Shown here: positions 1 to 9,661 of the stretch, piece after piece | How the letters are laid out: every line of letters begins with the position of its first letter | Position numbering within the stretch: the first letter of the stretch is position 1 | Assembly: GCF_030539665.1 (NCBI RefSeq) | Contig: NZ_JAUNXR010000001.1 | Span: 288,767 to 352,766 of the forward strand | DNA from: Methanobrevibacter sp. | Lineage (GTDB): Archaea > Methanobacteriota > Methanobacteria > Methanobacteriales > Methanobacteriaceae | Reading direction: 5' to 3' | Length of the DNA stretch: 64,000 bases | Translations under genes and position numbers: made by a program | The notes under the pieces: model-generated | What the model was told of the DNA's origin: nothing | Seen by the model: only the letters and a program-made list of their open reading frames with translations | Database searches by the model: none

Positions 1-87
1 ACATTCGTCACAAATAGATTTTCCACATATATCACATGTTTTTGTACTTTCTCTTCCCGGATGGTTTTGACATTCCATATGTTTCAC
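1..87 (-). CDS. B-box-like zinc finger protein, partial (N-terminus only)
   Basis: Only the first 26-29 codons lie in the window; the rest runs off the left edge. From an ATG at 78 the product begins with C-x2-H-P, then C-x2-C and C-x2-C pairs (ECQNHP, CDICGK, CDEC), the spacing of a B-box/LIM-like zinc-binding module. An in-frame GTG at 87 is an alternative start; no convincing Shine-Dalgarno decides between them. A TATA-like ATTATATATAAT lies upstream at about 143-154 on this strand. In archaea such N-terminal zinc modules often precede membrane domains, but nothing can be said about the missing part. Confidence 0.55.
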   Translation of the reverse strand, partial: MKHMECQNHPGRESTKTCDICGKSICDEC

Positions 88-237
88 ACTTCTTTTAGTT
101 AATAAACACAAATTTTTATTTTATGATATTTTTAATTTTCAGATTATATATAATTTTTCTTTATAATCGATTTTGTTTCAAATTATATTTGTTTTTGCTG
201 AAAAATCATCAAAAAAATTTAAAAGGACCAATATTAA

Positions 238-1800
238 TCATGGCCAAGTTAATACTTTTGGGGATTTTGCTTCTTTAAGCTTATCCTTTACAAGTTGTGG
301 CCAGTTTTCCTTATCGAATCCTTTTTGTGAGATAAATCCGAATACCCATCTTGTAATTCCAAATCCGGTACATCCTGTCCAAATTTTATGACCATGAGCT
401 TCTTTAATTGAAAAACCTTCAATAAAGTGTGTTCCATGGACATTTGCTGAAACAACTGCCACACCTTTTTCCTGACCAGGTATCTTTAATCTCATTTCAT
501 ATTTTGCAACATCAGGATATTCAATTCCTCTGTCGTCTTGTTTTCTTCCTTCAAGATAGAATGGGTCGTCTCCAATTTCAGTATACCATTCAAGTTCAAG
601 TTCGTTTGCAAGTTCATGTGATAAATCACGGGTTGCATCCCTGATTTTTGTTACTTCCTCTGGACTTCCCATCCATACACATTCTATCCTTTGGAATTCA
701 TGAACACGGTCAAGGCCTTTTGCACCTCCACCTTCCCATCTGTAGGTCCATCCGCTTTTATCATAGAACTTGATTGGCAATTCGCTTTCGTCTATGACTT
801 CATGTGAGAAGAATTGGTAGAATGGTTCACATTGAGCAGCTGCATTCACGTAACCTGGATCTTTAAGCCCTTCTTTTAATAAGTCTATAGGGACCTCTTT
901 ATTCACTATTAACTCGTTTTTGAATTGGGTAAATGTTTCAGGATCTCTTTTTGGAGCACTTACATAATACATTCCTTCAGGCAATCCTTCAAGATATTTC
1001 ATTTTTTCCATAACGTTAATCGGGATAAGTTTTGGGAATAAACATTCTTGGAATCCTATTTTTTCAATGACTCTTTCTACAATAATTTCTTCTAAAGCAC
1101 GTTCAAGGGCGGTTATTTCAGGACCGTAGAACCATTGTCCTTTTCCAGGGAATGGTTTTACCCATCCACGTTTCATTGATTCTTCAGTCATATCCCCTTC
1201 GAAATATGTTTCAAATTCTTCACTTTCAGCTATAATTTCTCCAGGAGTTGCATTTAATTTGTATGTGATGTCTAATTCCTCACCATCTTCACCAATTGCA
1301 ATTTCTTCCTGTTTTTTAGCTACTTGTTTGATGATCCTGTTTACACTTTGTTTTTTAATGATTGATTCATCCAAGTCTTTAATTAAAAAGGATACTGCAC
1401 CATCTTTTATTTTTATATCTTCTAATTGTGTAAACTGTTTAGCGGAATCTAAATCAAAACTATATTCTCCTTCCCCTATTGGAATTGTAACTTCATATTC
1501 ATCAATATGGAGTTTTCTTACACCCAAATGATATTTTTTTCCTAACAGTTGGCTCAAAGGATTTTTGATTCTAAGCAATCCGTCGTGAGCTCTAATTTTA
1601 TAACCTGATTCAATGGTAAGATTTAATTTATCTCCATCAAGTTCCCATTCTGTTATTCTTGCAGCTTCGGATTCATCTGCACTTCCAAGTCCTTTCAAAA
1701 GTATTTCGCTATTTGCCTGATTAATAAATTCGCTAATGTCTGATTCAGCGTCTTTAGCATCTTTACTAAATGTCACTGATCCGTTTAATCTAAATTTCAT
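238..1800 (-). CDS. serS: Seryl-tRNA synthetase, methanogen type (type 2)
   Basis: Charges tRNA-Ser with serine in the cytoplasm. At 520 residues it matches the rare methanogenic SerRS rather than the common bacterial/eukaryal form. Residues 1-165 are the idiosyncratic N-terminal tRNA-binding region; the class II core follows, with GPEITALERALEE (motif 1 area), the zinc site and WTGCTGFGITRW (motif 3). Cys324, Glu373 and Cys477 fall where the characterised Methanosarcina barkeri enzyme has its zinc ligands Cys306, Glu355 and Cys461, so all three are kept. It lies 34 nt downstream of pcc1 on the same strand and is probably co-transcribed. A short bulged hairpin around the stop is followed by a T tract. 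Confidence 0.96.
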   Translation of the reverse strand: MKFRLNGSVTFSKDAKDAESDISEFINQANSEILLKGLGSADESEAARITEWELDGDKLNLTIESGYKIRAHDGLLRIKNPLSQLLGKKYHLGVRKLHIDEYEVTIPIGEGEYSFDLDSAKQFTQLEDIKIKDGAVSFLIKDLDESIIKKQSVNRIIKQVAKKQEEIAIGEDGEELDITYKLNATPGEIIAESEEFETYFEGDMTEESMKRGWVKPFPGKGQWFYGPEITALERALEEIIVERVIEKIGFQECLFPKLIPINVMEKMKYLEGLPEGMYYVSAPKRDPETFTQFKNELIVNKEVPIDLLKEGLKDPGYVNAAAQCEPFYQFFSHEVIDESELPIKFYDKSGWTYRWEGGGAKGLDRVHEFQRIECVWMGSPEEVTKIRDATRDLSHELANELELEWYTEIGDDPFYLEGRKQDDRGIEYPDVAKYEMRLKIPGQEKGVAVVSANVHGTHFIEGFSIKEAHGHKIWTGCTGFGITRWVFGFISQKGFDKENWPQLVKDKLKEAKSPKVLTWP

Positions 1801-1834
1801 ATTTTTGCTCCTTTTTTTTATTTTTCCGTATAAA

Positions 1835-2068
1835 TTAATTATCGTTAGTAGAGACTATTATTTTTTCAACAACAATTTCTGATGCAATCAAATCGTCAAC
1901 AGTCGATAGAAAGCTGCCAAGTGATTCGCTCGAAATGTTATATGTTATTTCATTTTCATTGTATTCCGATTCAATGAAATTTTTATTGTCGATTTCCAAA
2001 CTCTTAAATACAGTTTCACAATCTCTCGAGTTGTTGTATCTTAATTTAAGCTCTCCATTAATTTTCAT
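1835..2068 (-). CDS. pcc1: KEOPS complex subunit Pcc1
   Basis: Small 77-residue protein matching the Pcc1 family in length and pattern: an N-terminal strand MKINGELKLRY, a middle helix with SLEIDN, and SSESLGSFLSTVDDLIAS near the C-terminus. Pcc1 is the dimerisation subunit of KEOPS (with Kae1, Bud32 and Cgi121), which makes the t6A modification at position 37 of ANN-decoding tRNAs. It is the first gene of a probable two-gene unit with serS, so both products act on tRNA. No other KEOPS subunit is in the window. The family call is by eye and rests on weak but consistent similarity. Confidence 0.75.
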   Translation of the reverse strand: MKINGELKLRYNNSRDCETVFKSLEIDNKNFIESEYNENEITYNISSESLGSFLSTVDDLIASEIVVEKIIVSTNDN

Positions 2069-2238
2069 AATATCTCAACATTTAAAAAGTATGTTTTTCA
2101 ATATATATAATTATTATTTAAATTTAGTATGGATTTATATTATCTTATTATTCTTTTAAAATTAATTTTTTTACTGTTAAATTATGGTAACATTTATTAA
2201 TAATTAAAATAAAATAATTAAGTATTCTATATATTCAT

Positions 2239-2249
2239 AAATATATAAT
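2239..2249 (+). promoter_or_regulatory. TATA box of the L10e gene
   Basis: AAATATATAAT lies about 100 nt upstream of the L10e start. Initiation about 25 nt downstream would leave a leader of roughly 70 nt containing a 7-bp inverted repeat (2256-2288). Inferred from sequence only. Confidence 0.4.
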
Positions 2250-2255
2250 GTTTAC

Positions 2256-2288
2256 ATAGCTAGTAAGGTCACTATTTTAAATAGCTAT
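2256..2288 (+). promoter_or_regulatory. Inverted repeat in the L10e leader
   Basis: ATAGCTA (2256-2262) and TAGCTAT (2282-2288) form a perfect 7-bp inverted repeat with a 19-nt spacer, ahead of the ribosome binding site. It could be an operator or an mRNA hairpin; no function is shown. Confidence 0.3.
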
Positions 2289-2340
2289 TTTTCAATCAAA
2301 CGAGAAGTTTGTGTTATTTATTTATTGTGGAGGAATTGTA

Positions 2341-2823
2341 ATGGTTCGTGCTTATACAAGAAGAGATTATATTAGAAAAATCCCAAATTCAAGAATTGTA
2401 CAATATGATATGGGTAATTTAAGAGAAGAGTTTCCAGTTGCAGTAAGTTTAGTTGTTAAAAAACCTACTCATCTTAGACACAATTCTTTAGAAGCTGCAA
2501 GGATTGCTTCTAACAGATTAATGCAAAGAAAAGCTGGTAGATTAGGTTACCACTTGAAATTAAGAACTTACCCACACCACATTGTAAGAGAAAACCCAAT
2601 GGCTACCGGTGCAGGAGCAGATAGGGTACAAAGTGGTATGAGAAACGCTTTCGGTAAACCTATTAGTGTTGAAGCTATCTTAAAAGCTGGTCAAAGAGTT
2701 ATCACTATTGAGATTCAACCTAAAAACTTTGAAGATGCTAAATTAGCATTGAAAAGAGCTTCAATGAAATTCCCAGTTCCTTGTAGAATTGTGGTTGATA
2801 GAGGTCAAGAATTACTCAAATAA
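2341..2823 (+). CDS. rpl10e: Large ribosomal subunit protein L10e (uL16)
   Basis: Component of the large ribosomal subunit near the peptidyl-transferase centre. The start [13 protein letters not shown] is the usual L10e N-terminus and is preceded by GGAGG at 2329-2333; an in-frame upstream start at 2311 would add ten residues unlike the family and is rejected. The 160-residue length and the motifs [31 protein letters not shown] and [10 protein letters not shown] are diagnostic. It is monocistronic here, with its own promoter region and a stop-codon hairpin followed by long T tracts. High expression is expected. Confidence 0.97.
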   Translation: MVRAYTRRDYIRKIPNSRIVQYDMGNLREEFPVAVSLVVKKPTHLRHNSLEAARIASNRLMQRKAGRLGYHLKLRTYPHHIVRENPMATGAGADRVQSGMRNAFGKPISVEAILKAGQRVITIEIQPKNFEDAKLALKRASMKFPVPCRIVVDRGQELLK

Positions 2824-2852
2824 TTCTTCTGACTTTTTTCCTTTTTTTTTTT
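2807..2852 (+). terminator. Stop-codon hairpin and T tract after L10e
   Basis: AAGAATTA (2807-2814) pairs perfectly with TAATTCTT (2821-2828) across a 6-nt loop. The TAA stop (2821-2823) lies in the 3' arm. T runs follow. Confidence 0.6.
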
Positions 2853-3075
2853 AACTTTTTTTTCTAATTTTTTCATGTTTGTCTGTTAGTATTAGGTATC
2901 TCATTTCATCATTCGGTTGATTGATTTTTGTTAATGCTGTTTTTAAAATTCATAATCTCTAATTTTTACTTAAGATATATTAATTATGAAAAGCAAATAT
3001 AAGATTATTATATTGGCATTACTTGTCTAAGATGTCAATTTTCAAAATAATTTTTTCAAACCAAGAGGTTATGAC

Positions 3076-5355
3076 ATGTATGTTGTAAAATTTGAGGATT
3101 TAAATAAATCTGATATTGGAATTGCAGGTGGAAAGGGTGCAAATTTAGGAGAACTCACCCAAGCAGGTATTCCTGTTCCACCAGGCTTTGTAGTAACTGC
3201 TGAAACTTATCAAAAGTTCATGGAAGATGGTGGAATTAATGATAAAGTTATGGAAATTTTAGCAGGAATTGATATTAACGATACTAAAGAACTTCAAGCT
3301 GCTGCTGAAGAAATCAAGTCTCTTATTATTAAAACTCCTATTCCTGATGAAATAACCACTTTCATTATTGAAGCTTACAATCAGCTCTGCCAAAGAGTTG
3401 GTGAAGAAGACACTGATGTGGCTATACGTTCTTCCGCAACTGCTGAAGATTTGCCTGAAGCTTCTTTTGCAGGTCAACAAGATACCTTCTTGCATGTTTC
3501 AGGTTATAAGGATGTAATTGAATATGTAAGAAAATGTTGGGCATCATTGTTTGAAGCAAGAGCTATCTTCTACAGGGAAGAAAATGATTTTGAACACTCA
3601 AAAGTATATATTGCTGTTGTAGTTCAAAAAATGGCTAACGCTGATAAGGCAGGTGTAATGTTCACTGTAAACCCATCTACCGGTGAGGAAATTGCTTTAA
3701 TCGAAGGTTCATGGGGACTTGGTGAAGCTGTAGTTTCAGGTGATGTAACTCCTGATAATTATGCAGTTGACAAAAAGAACGATGAAATTGTTAACGTGAC
3801 CGTTAGTGATAAAAAAGTAATGTACACCAACGATGAAGCAGGAACTAGTGTAAAGGTCGATGTTCCTGAAGAATTAAGAAATGAAAGGGTATTGTCTGAT
3901 CAAGAACTCATTGAATTAACTGAAATGGGTAAAAGAGTTCAAGCTCATTATGGAGAACCAATGGATACTGAATGGGCATTTGAAAAAGGCATGTTATTCT
4001 TATTACAAGCAAGACCAATCACTACTCTCGACAAGGATTCACCTGCAGATGAAGGCTCTGATTCTGTTGTTGATGGTGAAGTAATAATCAAAGGTCTTGG
4101 TGCAAGTCCAGGTATTGCTTCTGGGTTAGTAAAAATTATTAGAGATATTGATGAATTAGATAAAGTTAAAGATGGAGACATTATGGTCACTACAATGACC
4201 ACTCCTGATATGGTTCCAGCTATGAGAAGGGCTGCTGGAATTATTACTGATGAAGGTGGTGTAACCTGTCATGCTTCCATTATTTCTCGTGAATTAGGAA
4301 TTCCTTGTGTTGTAGGAACTGGTTCAGCTACTTCAACTTTAACTGAAGACGATGGCGTAACCTTAGACGGTAAAAAAGGATTGGTATTTGAAGGTTTAAC
4401 TGAAACCAAAGAAGAGGCTCCTGTTGCAGCAACCAATGTGGAAGCAGCTCCAATCATCACCGTAACTGAAGTTAAAGCAAATGTAAGTATGCCTGAAGCT
4501 GCTGCTAGGGCTGCAGCTACCGGTGCAGATGGTGTTGGTTTACTTAGAACTGAACACATGATGTTGACTAGCGGTATTCACCCTGGAAAATTCGTTGCTG
4601 AAGGTAGGGAAGATGAATTGATTGACATTATTGCAGACAATGTTAAAATCGTAGCTGATGCATTCTATCCAAAACCTGTTTGGTATAGGACTCTTGATGC
4701 TCCAACCGATGAGTTCATAACTTTAGAAGGTGGAGAGAACGAACCTGAAGAACACAACCCAATGTTAGGTTGGAGAGGTATCAGAAGAGAATTGGACCAA
4801 CCTGAAATTCTTAAATGCGAATTTAAAGCTATTAAAAAATTATACGATCAAGGATACACAAACCTCGGTATCATGATTCCATTGTCACAAAGTCCTGAAG
4901 AGCTTAAAAAAGCAAAAGAGCTTTGTGCTTCTGTAGGTCTCATTCCTCACAAGGATATTGACTTTGGTATGATGGTGGAAATACCTGCTGCTGCTTTAAC
5001 CATTGAAGATTATATTGCTGTAGGTATTGACTTTGTAAGTTTAGGAACCAACGATTTAACCCAATACACTTTAGCGGTTGATAGAAACAACGAATTCGTT
5101 GCTAAACATTATACCGAAGAGCATCCTGCTGTTATGATGCTAATTGAAAGAACAATTAAAAAATGTGTTGAAGCAGGAGTAAAATGTAGTATCTGTGGTC
5201 AAGCAGGTAGTGTACCTCGTATTGTTGAAAAACTTGTTGGATATGGAATTACAAGCGTTTCATCTAATGCGGATGCTGTAGCTGAAGTTAGAAAAACTGT
5301 AGCTAGAGCTGAGAAAAAATTAATTCTCGATGCTGCTCGTAAGAATCTAAATTAA
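3076..5355 (+). CDS. ppsA: Phosphoenolpyruvate synthase
   Basis: Converts pyruvate, ATP and water to phosphoenolpyruvate, AMP and phosphate, the entry to gluconeogenesis in an autotrophic methanogen. The 759 residues hold the pyruvate phosphate dikinase order: N-terminal ATP-binding domain (about 1-330, with IRSSATAEDLPEASFAGQQDT), a swivelling phosphohistidine domain with the catalytic His399 in GGVTCHASI, and a C-terminal PEP-binding barrel (about 470-745) ending in the NDLTQYTLAVDRNN and CSICGQAG region. AGAGGT at 3064-3069 supports the ATG at 3076. It stands alone between T-rich regions; mfnA follows after 56 nt. Confidence 0.95.
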   Translation: MYVVKFEDLNKSDIGIAGGKGANLGELTQAGIPVPPGFVVTAETYQKFMEDGGINDKVMEILAGIDINDTKELQAAAEEIKSLIIKTPIPDEITTFIIEAYNQLCQRVGEEDTDVAIRSSATAEDLPEASFAGQQDTFLHVSGYKDVIEYVRKCWASLFEARAIFYREENDFEHSKVYIAVVVQKMANADKAGVMFTVNPSTGEEIALIEGSWGLGEAVVSGDVTPDNYAVDKKNDEIVNVTVSDKKVMYTNDEAGTSVKVDVPEELRNERVLSDQELIELTEMGKRVQAHYGEPMDTEWAFEKGMLFLLQARPITTLDKDSPADEGSDSVVDGEVIIKGLGASPGIASGLVKIIRDIDELDKVKDGDIMVTTMTTPDMVPAMRRAAGIITDEGGVTCHASIISRELGIPCVVGTGSATSTLTEDDGVTLDGKKGLVFEGLTETKEEAPVAATNVEAAPIITVTEVKANVSMPEAAARAAATGADGVGLLRTEHMMLTSGIHPGKFVAEGREDELIDIIADNVKIVADAFYPKPVWYRTLDAPTDEFITLEGGENEPEEHNPMLGWRGIRRELDQPEILKCEFKAIKKLYDQGYTNLGIMIPLSQSPEELKKAKELCASVGLIPHKDIDFGMMVEIPAAALTIEDYIAVGIDFVSLGTNDLTQYTLAVDRNNEFVAKHYTEEHPAVMMLIERTIKKCVEAGVKCSICGQAGSVPRIVEKLVGYGITSVSSNADAVAEVRKTVARAEKKLILDAARKNLN

Positions 5356-5411
5356 TTTTTTCATCTTTTTTTTATTTTTATTTTTTTCAAAAACTTTTAT
5401 AAGGTTATTTT

Positions 5412-6569
5412 ATGGAAGAAAAGCCAGTATCAAAAGATATTATTCTAAAAAATTTAGAAGATTTTCAATCTCAGGATTTAAAATATAGTGATGGTAGAAT
5501 TTTAGGTTCAATGTGTACTGAAGCACATCCTTTTGCAAAAGAAATTTTTTGTAATTTTTTAGATTCAAATTTGGGAGATCCTGGTCTTTTTAAAGGAACT
5601 AAACAGATTGAAGATTCTGTTATTAAATCTATTGGTGGATTATTGTCTGCTGATGAAGTTTATGGTAATGTTGTAACTGGCGGTACTGAAGCTAATATAA
5701 TGGCAATCAGGGCTGCTAGAAATCATGCAAGGAAATATAAGGGAATTAAAAAGGGCGAAATAATAGTTCCTGAATCAGCCCATTTTTCATTTAAAAAAGC
5801 CGCAGACATGATGGATCTTAAAATTGTTGAAGCTAAATTGGATGATAATTATAAGATTGACATTGAATCATTGAAAAACTCCATTTCAGATAAGACAGTT
5901 GCTATTGTGGCTATTGCCGGAACAACTGAATTGGGGCTTGTGGATCCTATTGATGAAATTTCAAAAATAGCATATGATAACAATATCTATTTTCATGTAG
6001 ATGCTGCATTCGGTGGTTTTTCAATTCCGTTTTTAAAGGAAATAGGTTATGATTTTCCAGACTTCGATTTTTCACTTCCAGGGGTCTGTTCAATTACTGT
6101 TGATCCGCATAAGATGGGTTTGGCACCTATTCCTGCAGGTGGGATTTTGTTTAGAAAAAAAGAATATCTTGAAGTTATGGCTATTGATTCCCCATATCTT
6201 ACTGTTAAAACACAATCAACCATTGTTGGAACAAGGTTAGGTGCGGCTTCGGCAGCTACCTATGGTATTATGAAATACTTTGGAAAAGAAGGCTATTTGG
6301 AACTGATACAAAATTTGATGAGCAACACCATATTCTTCAAGGAAGAGCTTAAAAAAATCGGTTATAATATTGTTGTTGAACCTGAATTGAATATTGTTGC
6401 CTTTAATCATCCTACAATCGGAGCTGAAGAGCTTTCTGATTTGCTTGATGAGAGAGGATGGAAAGTTTCAGTAGCTTCTTGTCCTGTAGCTATTCGCATT
6501 ATTTTAATGAATCATATTAAAAAAAGTCATTTGGAAGAATTATTGGAAGATTTAAAAGATTTATATTAA
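5412..6569 (+). CDS. mfnA: L-tyrosine/L-aspartate decarboxylase MfnA
   Basis: PLP-dependent decarboxylase that makes tyramine from tyrosine for methanofuran; archaeal homologues can also make beta-alanine from aspartate for coenzyme A. The 385 residues show the group II decarboxylase fold: [18 protein letters not shown] early, HVDAAFGGF for the PLP-stacking aspartate, and DPHKMG with the Schiff-base Lys234. AAGGT at 5400-5404 supports the start. Its 3' end overlaps the convergent mptD gene by 4 nt, so two C1-carrier biosynthesis genes meet tail to tail. Confidence 0.92.
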   Translation: MEEKPVSKDIILKNLEDFQSQDLKYSDGRILGSMCTEAHPFAKEIFCNFLDSNLGDPGLFKGTKQIEDSVIKSIGGLLSADEVYGNVVTGGTEANIMAIRAARNHARKYKGIKKGEIIVPESAHFSFKKAADMMDLKIVEAKLDDNYKIDIESLKNSISDKTVAIVAIAGTTELGLVDPIDEISKIAYDNNIYFHVDAAFGGFSIPFLKEIGYDFPDFDFSLPGVCSITVDPHKMGLAPIPAGGILFRKKEYLEVMAIDSPYLTVKTQSTIVGTRLGAASAATYGIMKYFGKEGYLELIQNLMSNTIFFKEELKKIGYNIVVEPELNIVAFNHPTIGAEELSDLLDERGWKVSVASCPVAIRIILMNHIKKSHLEELLEDLKDLY

Positions 6570-6937
6570 TCTTCTATATCTTCAACATACATAAGTGGAT
6601 AATTTAATTCTTCAATAAATTCCATTCTAATGGTTGCCTTTACATTACCTACCTTTGTATATATTTTCACATCTAACATGTCGCCATTTAAGGAAGTGTA
6701 ATCAAATTCAGATAATGCTTCTTCTAATCTTTCAAAGTTTATTTTTACTTCTACATCTTCAATAGCTGGTTGAAGTTTCAAAGAGTTTTTTATAGCTATT
6801 TCCAAGCTTTCTTTTGTATTGTTGTTTACAGGAGTTCCAATGAATTGATGGAATAATGCTCCCATACTTATAGCTCCTTCAAATATTGCTCTTTCTCTGG
6901 AACTTATATTTGAAAAGTATTCTTTATCAACGTCCAT
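6566..6937 (-). CDS. mptD: Dihydroneopterin aldolase MptD (archaeal type)
   Basis: Cleaves 7,8-dihydroneopterin to 6-hydroxymethyl-dihydropterin and glycolaldehyde in tetrahydromethanopterin synthesis. At 123 residues it fits the archaeal MptD (formerly DUF372) family; the N-terminal block [19 protein letters not shown] and GTPV are its signature. It is the last gene of a minus-strand run after the sortase (12-nt gap) and converges on mfnA. Confidence 0.88.
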   Translation of the reverse strand: MDVDKEYFSNISSRERAIFEGAISMGALFHQFIGTPVNNNTKESLEIAIKNSLKLQPAIEDVEVKINFERLEEALSEFDYTSLNGDMLDVKIYTKVGNVKATIRMEFIEELNYPLMYVEDIED

Positions 6938-6949
6938 TTTATCGTCTCC

Positions 6950-7675
6950 TTATGCAAATTCACCATTCAGGAATCCTATTTTTGAGAATATAATATCTGG
7001 TGGTATTGGGAATAGGTAGAAATAGAATATTATTGCTGAAATTATAAGGACAGTAACAATTAAATAAATTCTATTGTCTTTTGAATAGAACCAACTGAAT
7101 ATTAATCCTCCAATAAGGAATAATGTTGCTATTATTAGGCCATAATATTCTTGAGGGTTGTCTTTAATTATCTGTTCTTGAATAGGTCCTTGTGAGCTTA
7201 ATTCTCCTTCTATTATTAATCTATTAGCTGTGGATCCTATTGGATCACATGTTACCAAGAATAGTTTATGCCCTCCTTGCACAGTTGTTAGTTGGTAGTT
7301 TGCAGGCACTATCTCTTTATTTGTAACTGTGTATTTGAGTTCTCCAATTTCAGGCCATTCCACTACAAGTTCATCACCTTTATTTACCTGATCTAGCCTT
7401 AAAAATGGTGATCCCTGTAGCGTTCTATGTCCATAAAGCACAACATCTCCAGTATCTGGAGTATAAGTGTCAATCTGCCTATATACCCCTTGTGAAAGTG
7501 ATATGTTATTTATTTTTTCCGATAGTCCAATTGCAGGAATTGTTATTACGGGAGAGTCAACATTACGTTCTGTTGTTATTTTCATTGAATAATAGTCAAC
7601 TTCACCTAATGCATACAAACCTATTATTGCAATAACAATTATCAGAATGATTGTTGAAATTGTTGGTTTTTTCAT
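6950..7675 (-). CDS. Archaeal sortase with C-terminal membrane segments
   Basis: Membrane-bound cysteine transpeptidase of the sortase family. A TM segment (about 7-25) precedes the catalytic domain, in which His83 (VLYGHRT), Cys143 (LFLVTCDP) and Arg152 (NRLIIEGEL) form the canonical triad. Two further TM segments lie at about 179-195 and 203-222, so the enzyme is anchored at both ends. Its substrates are unknown; the adhesin-like protein in this window has no LPxTG-like motif. It sits between a DUF515-like protein and mptD. Confidence 0.87.
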   Translation of the reverse strand: MKKPTISTIILIIVIAIIGLYALGEVDYYSMKITTERNVDSPVITIPAIGLSEKINNISLSQGVYRQIDTYTPDTGDVVLYGHRTLQGSPFLRLDQVNKGDELVVEWPEIGELKYTVTNKEIVPANYQLTTVQGGHKLFLVTCDPIGSTANRLIIEGELSSQGPIQEQIIKDNPQEYYGLIIATLFLIGGLIFSWFYSKDNRIYLIVTVLIISAIIFYFYLFPIPPDIIFSKIGFLNGEFA

Positions 7676-7712
7676 AATATCTATATATTTAGTTCAATAA
7701 TTATAATTATTT

Positions 7713-8915
7713 TTATTTTTCATATGTGTCTTTCAGTTCATTCACCATCCATGTTGGGGCATTGCTTGTAGGTATTGTCAAAATTATATTGTCCATGTTG
7801 TCTAAAACGTAATTCACTTTGTCATGGGGGACTTCCAATAGCAGCAGATACTGTGCATCAAGTTCTGCCAAATTTATTCCTCTTTCGCAGTTGGCTAATT
7901 TTACCCCGTAGTTTTTAAGGAGATTTAATGTTTGCCTTTCATTATATCCCCCAGCCAATGATCCCTTTATCATTTCAATTACATTTGCTGTGAATGTTTT
8001 TGTGTTTTCATTGGGATTTGTGTTGTTTCCTTTTACTAATGTCTGGGATGTTCCATATTCTGATTCTATTTCTCCACTTGCCTCACATCTCATTATTGAA
8101 ACTACCGTGCATCCGCTAATTGCAAGGGAGCTGTCGTTTTCCAGATTTTGACTGTTGTTTAGGTTGTTTTGAGTATATATGTCCACTATGCTACCTACTG
8201 ATATCAGTCCTGCTCCCGCCTGAAGGCGAGACAACAGTATTGGAACTGATATTGTATTCGGTTTTTTAAATTCAATATTTGACAGGATATTCGCTCCATT
8301 GTTATTTACAATGGTGAATGCATCTGAAATAGGCATTATTACTGTTTTATTGTCTTCCGTTTGATAAATGGCCATTGTTCTATTGAATTTGTCATGATTC
8401 TCATTAATGGCCTTTTTTTGAAATTCTCTCCAATCCTTTGTTGCCGGCCCCATTATGTTAATTGCATTTACTTCATGGGCACTTTTGGCTTTTTTGATTT
8501 GTTTTTCCAAGGTAAATGATTCAGTTGATGAAGCTAATGGGCCTTTATACAACGAATGGAGTTCATTCAGCTTTTCTGTTCGGGCTTCCTCCAGACTTTT
8601 TTGTGAAGGTTCATATATTAAAAAATAATAGCAGGATGTTATTAGGACAATTACAATCAGTGTTGTTATGGCTATTCCTATTTTCTTCTTTTTTTCATCT
8701 TCGCCGATGTCTGATGAGCTGCTCTTGAATATTTTTGAAAGTCTTTCATTTATTTTTTCAAAGATTTTCAAATCGTTTGTTATATTTTCCTCGTGTTCCT
8801 CTTTCAATCTTGGCCTATTCAATTCCTTTTGTTTTTGAATTTTTCTTTTTAGGCTTTCTGTGTTTTCTTCGTATTCATATGGATAAATGGAATCTTCAGG
8901 TATTTTATTGTTCAT
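7713..8915 (-). CDS. DUF515-like single-pass membrane protein
   Basis: 400-residue protein of unknown function that resembles the archaeal DUF515 family. It has a charged, coiled-coil-prone cytoplasmic N-terminus (1-77), one TM segment (about 79-100) and a large outer domain beginning with YEPSQKSLEEAR. ISVPILLSRLQAGAGLISVGSIVDIY looks like a small beta-rich SAF-like module; this is inference. It lies directly upstream of the sortase (37 nt), so a role at the cell surface or as a sortase partner is plausible but not shown. The DUF assignment is from memory. Confidence 0.6.
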   Translation of the reverse strand: MNNKIPEDSIYPYEYEENTESLKRKIQKQKELNRPRLKEEHEENITNDLKIFEKINERLSKIFKSSSSDIGEDEKKKKIGIAITTLIVIVLITSCYYFLIYEPSQKSLEEARTEKLNELHSLYKGPLASSTESFTLEKQIKKAKSAHEVNAINIMGPATKDWREFQKKAINENHDKFNRTMAIYQTEDNKTVIMPISDAFTIVNNNGANILSNIEFKKPNTISVPILLSRLQAGAGLISVGSIVDIYTQNNLNNSQNLENDSSLAISGCTVVSIMRCEASGEIESEYGTSQTLVKGNNTNPNENTKTFTANVIEMIKGSLAGGYNERQTLNLLKNYGVKLANCERGINLAELDAQYLLLLEVPHDKVNYVLDNMDNIILTIPTSNAPTWMVNELKDTYEK

Positions 8916-8956
8916 TTGATGACCTCTACTTATATAAATAAGTAGATGATTAGTGT

Positions 8957-9661
8957 TTATCTAAATAAATAACTTATTAAGCAATATAGGCATATAATTA
9001 ATAAAAATAGTGCTGGAATATTAATATTGAATGCTATTAGTGGTAATTGCAATATCAAAAGGATAATTAGCACGGCTCCGATTCCAATTATTGTAAAATT
9101 ATCTACTTTTTTGTATTTGAAATTGCTTATCATGAACAATGAAACGATTGTCATTAAGACTAATGCAATATAAATATTGAATGCTCCTGTCAGGTAATAA
9201 CTAGCAAGTATTACGCTAATTCCAGGGATTGGAAATCCGATAAATCCTTTAAAATCGATATAATCGTTTATTGCATTATATCTTGTCAGTCTCAATACTC
9301 CACATGCTACCATTAGTACAGATACGATCAGTACAAGTATTTCTGGAGAATTTTGTATTGTTTTAGAGACGGAATAAAGGAATAATGCAGGGGCTACTCC
9401 AAATGATACCACGTCGGATAATGAATCAATATTTTTTCCAAATCCGTATTGGTCATTTCTATTAATTTTTCTTGCCACCCAACCATCTACAGAGTCAAAC
9501 AAGAGTGAAAAAAACATAGCTGTAGCAGCATATTCAAAATAACCGTTCATTGATAATATTATGGATACAAATCCACTTATCATATTCAATAAGGATACAA
9601 TATCTGATAATGCCATAAAGCTTGTTATTTTGGTGTTTTCTATTTTCATGTTTCGACCCAT
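8957..9661 (-). CDS. Archaetidylserine synthase (CDP-alcohol phosphatidyltransferase family)
   Basis: Integral membrane enzyme that transfers L-serine to CDP-archaeol, giving archaetidylserine, precursor of the aminophospholipids. The CDP-alcohol phosphatidyltransferase signature DxxDGxxARxxxxxxxxGxxxDxxxD is complete, starting FDSVDGWVAR and ending GKNIDSLSD. About six to eight TM segments are visible in 234 residues. The start is uncertain: ATG at 9661 or the in-frame ATG at 9649, neither with a good ribosome binding site. First gene of a probable minus-strand unit with the DUF515-like and sortase genes. Confidence 0.88.
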   Translation of the reverse strand: MGRNMKIENTKITSFMALSDIVSLLNMISGFVSIILSMNGYFEYAATAMFFSLLFDSVDGWVARKINRNDQYGFGKNIDSLSDVVSFGVAPALFLYSVSKTIQNSPEILVLIVSVLMVACGVLRLTRYNAINDYIDFKGFIGFPIPGISVILASYYLTGAFNIYIALVLMTIVSLFMISNFKYKKVDNFTIIGIGAVLIILLILQLPLIAFNINIPALFLLIICLYCLISYLFR

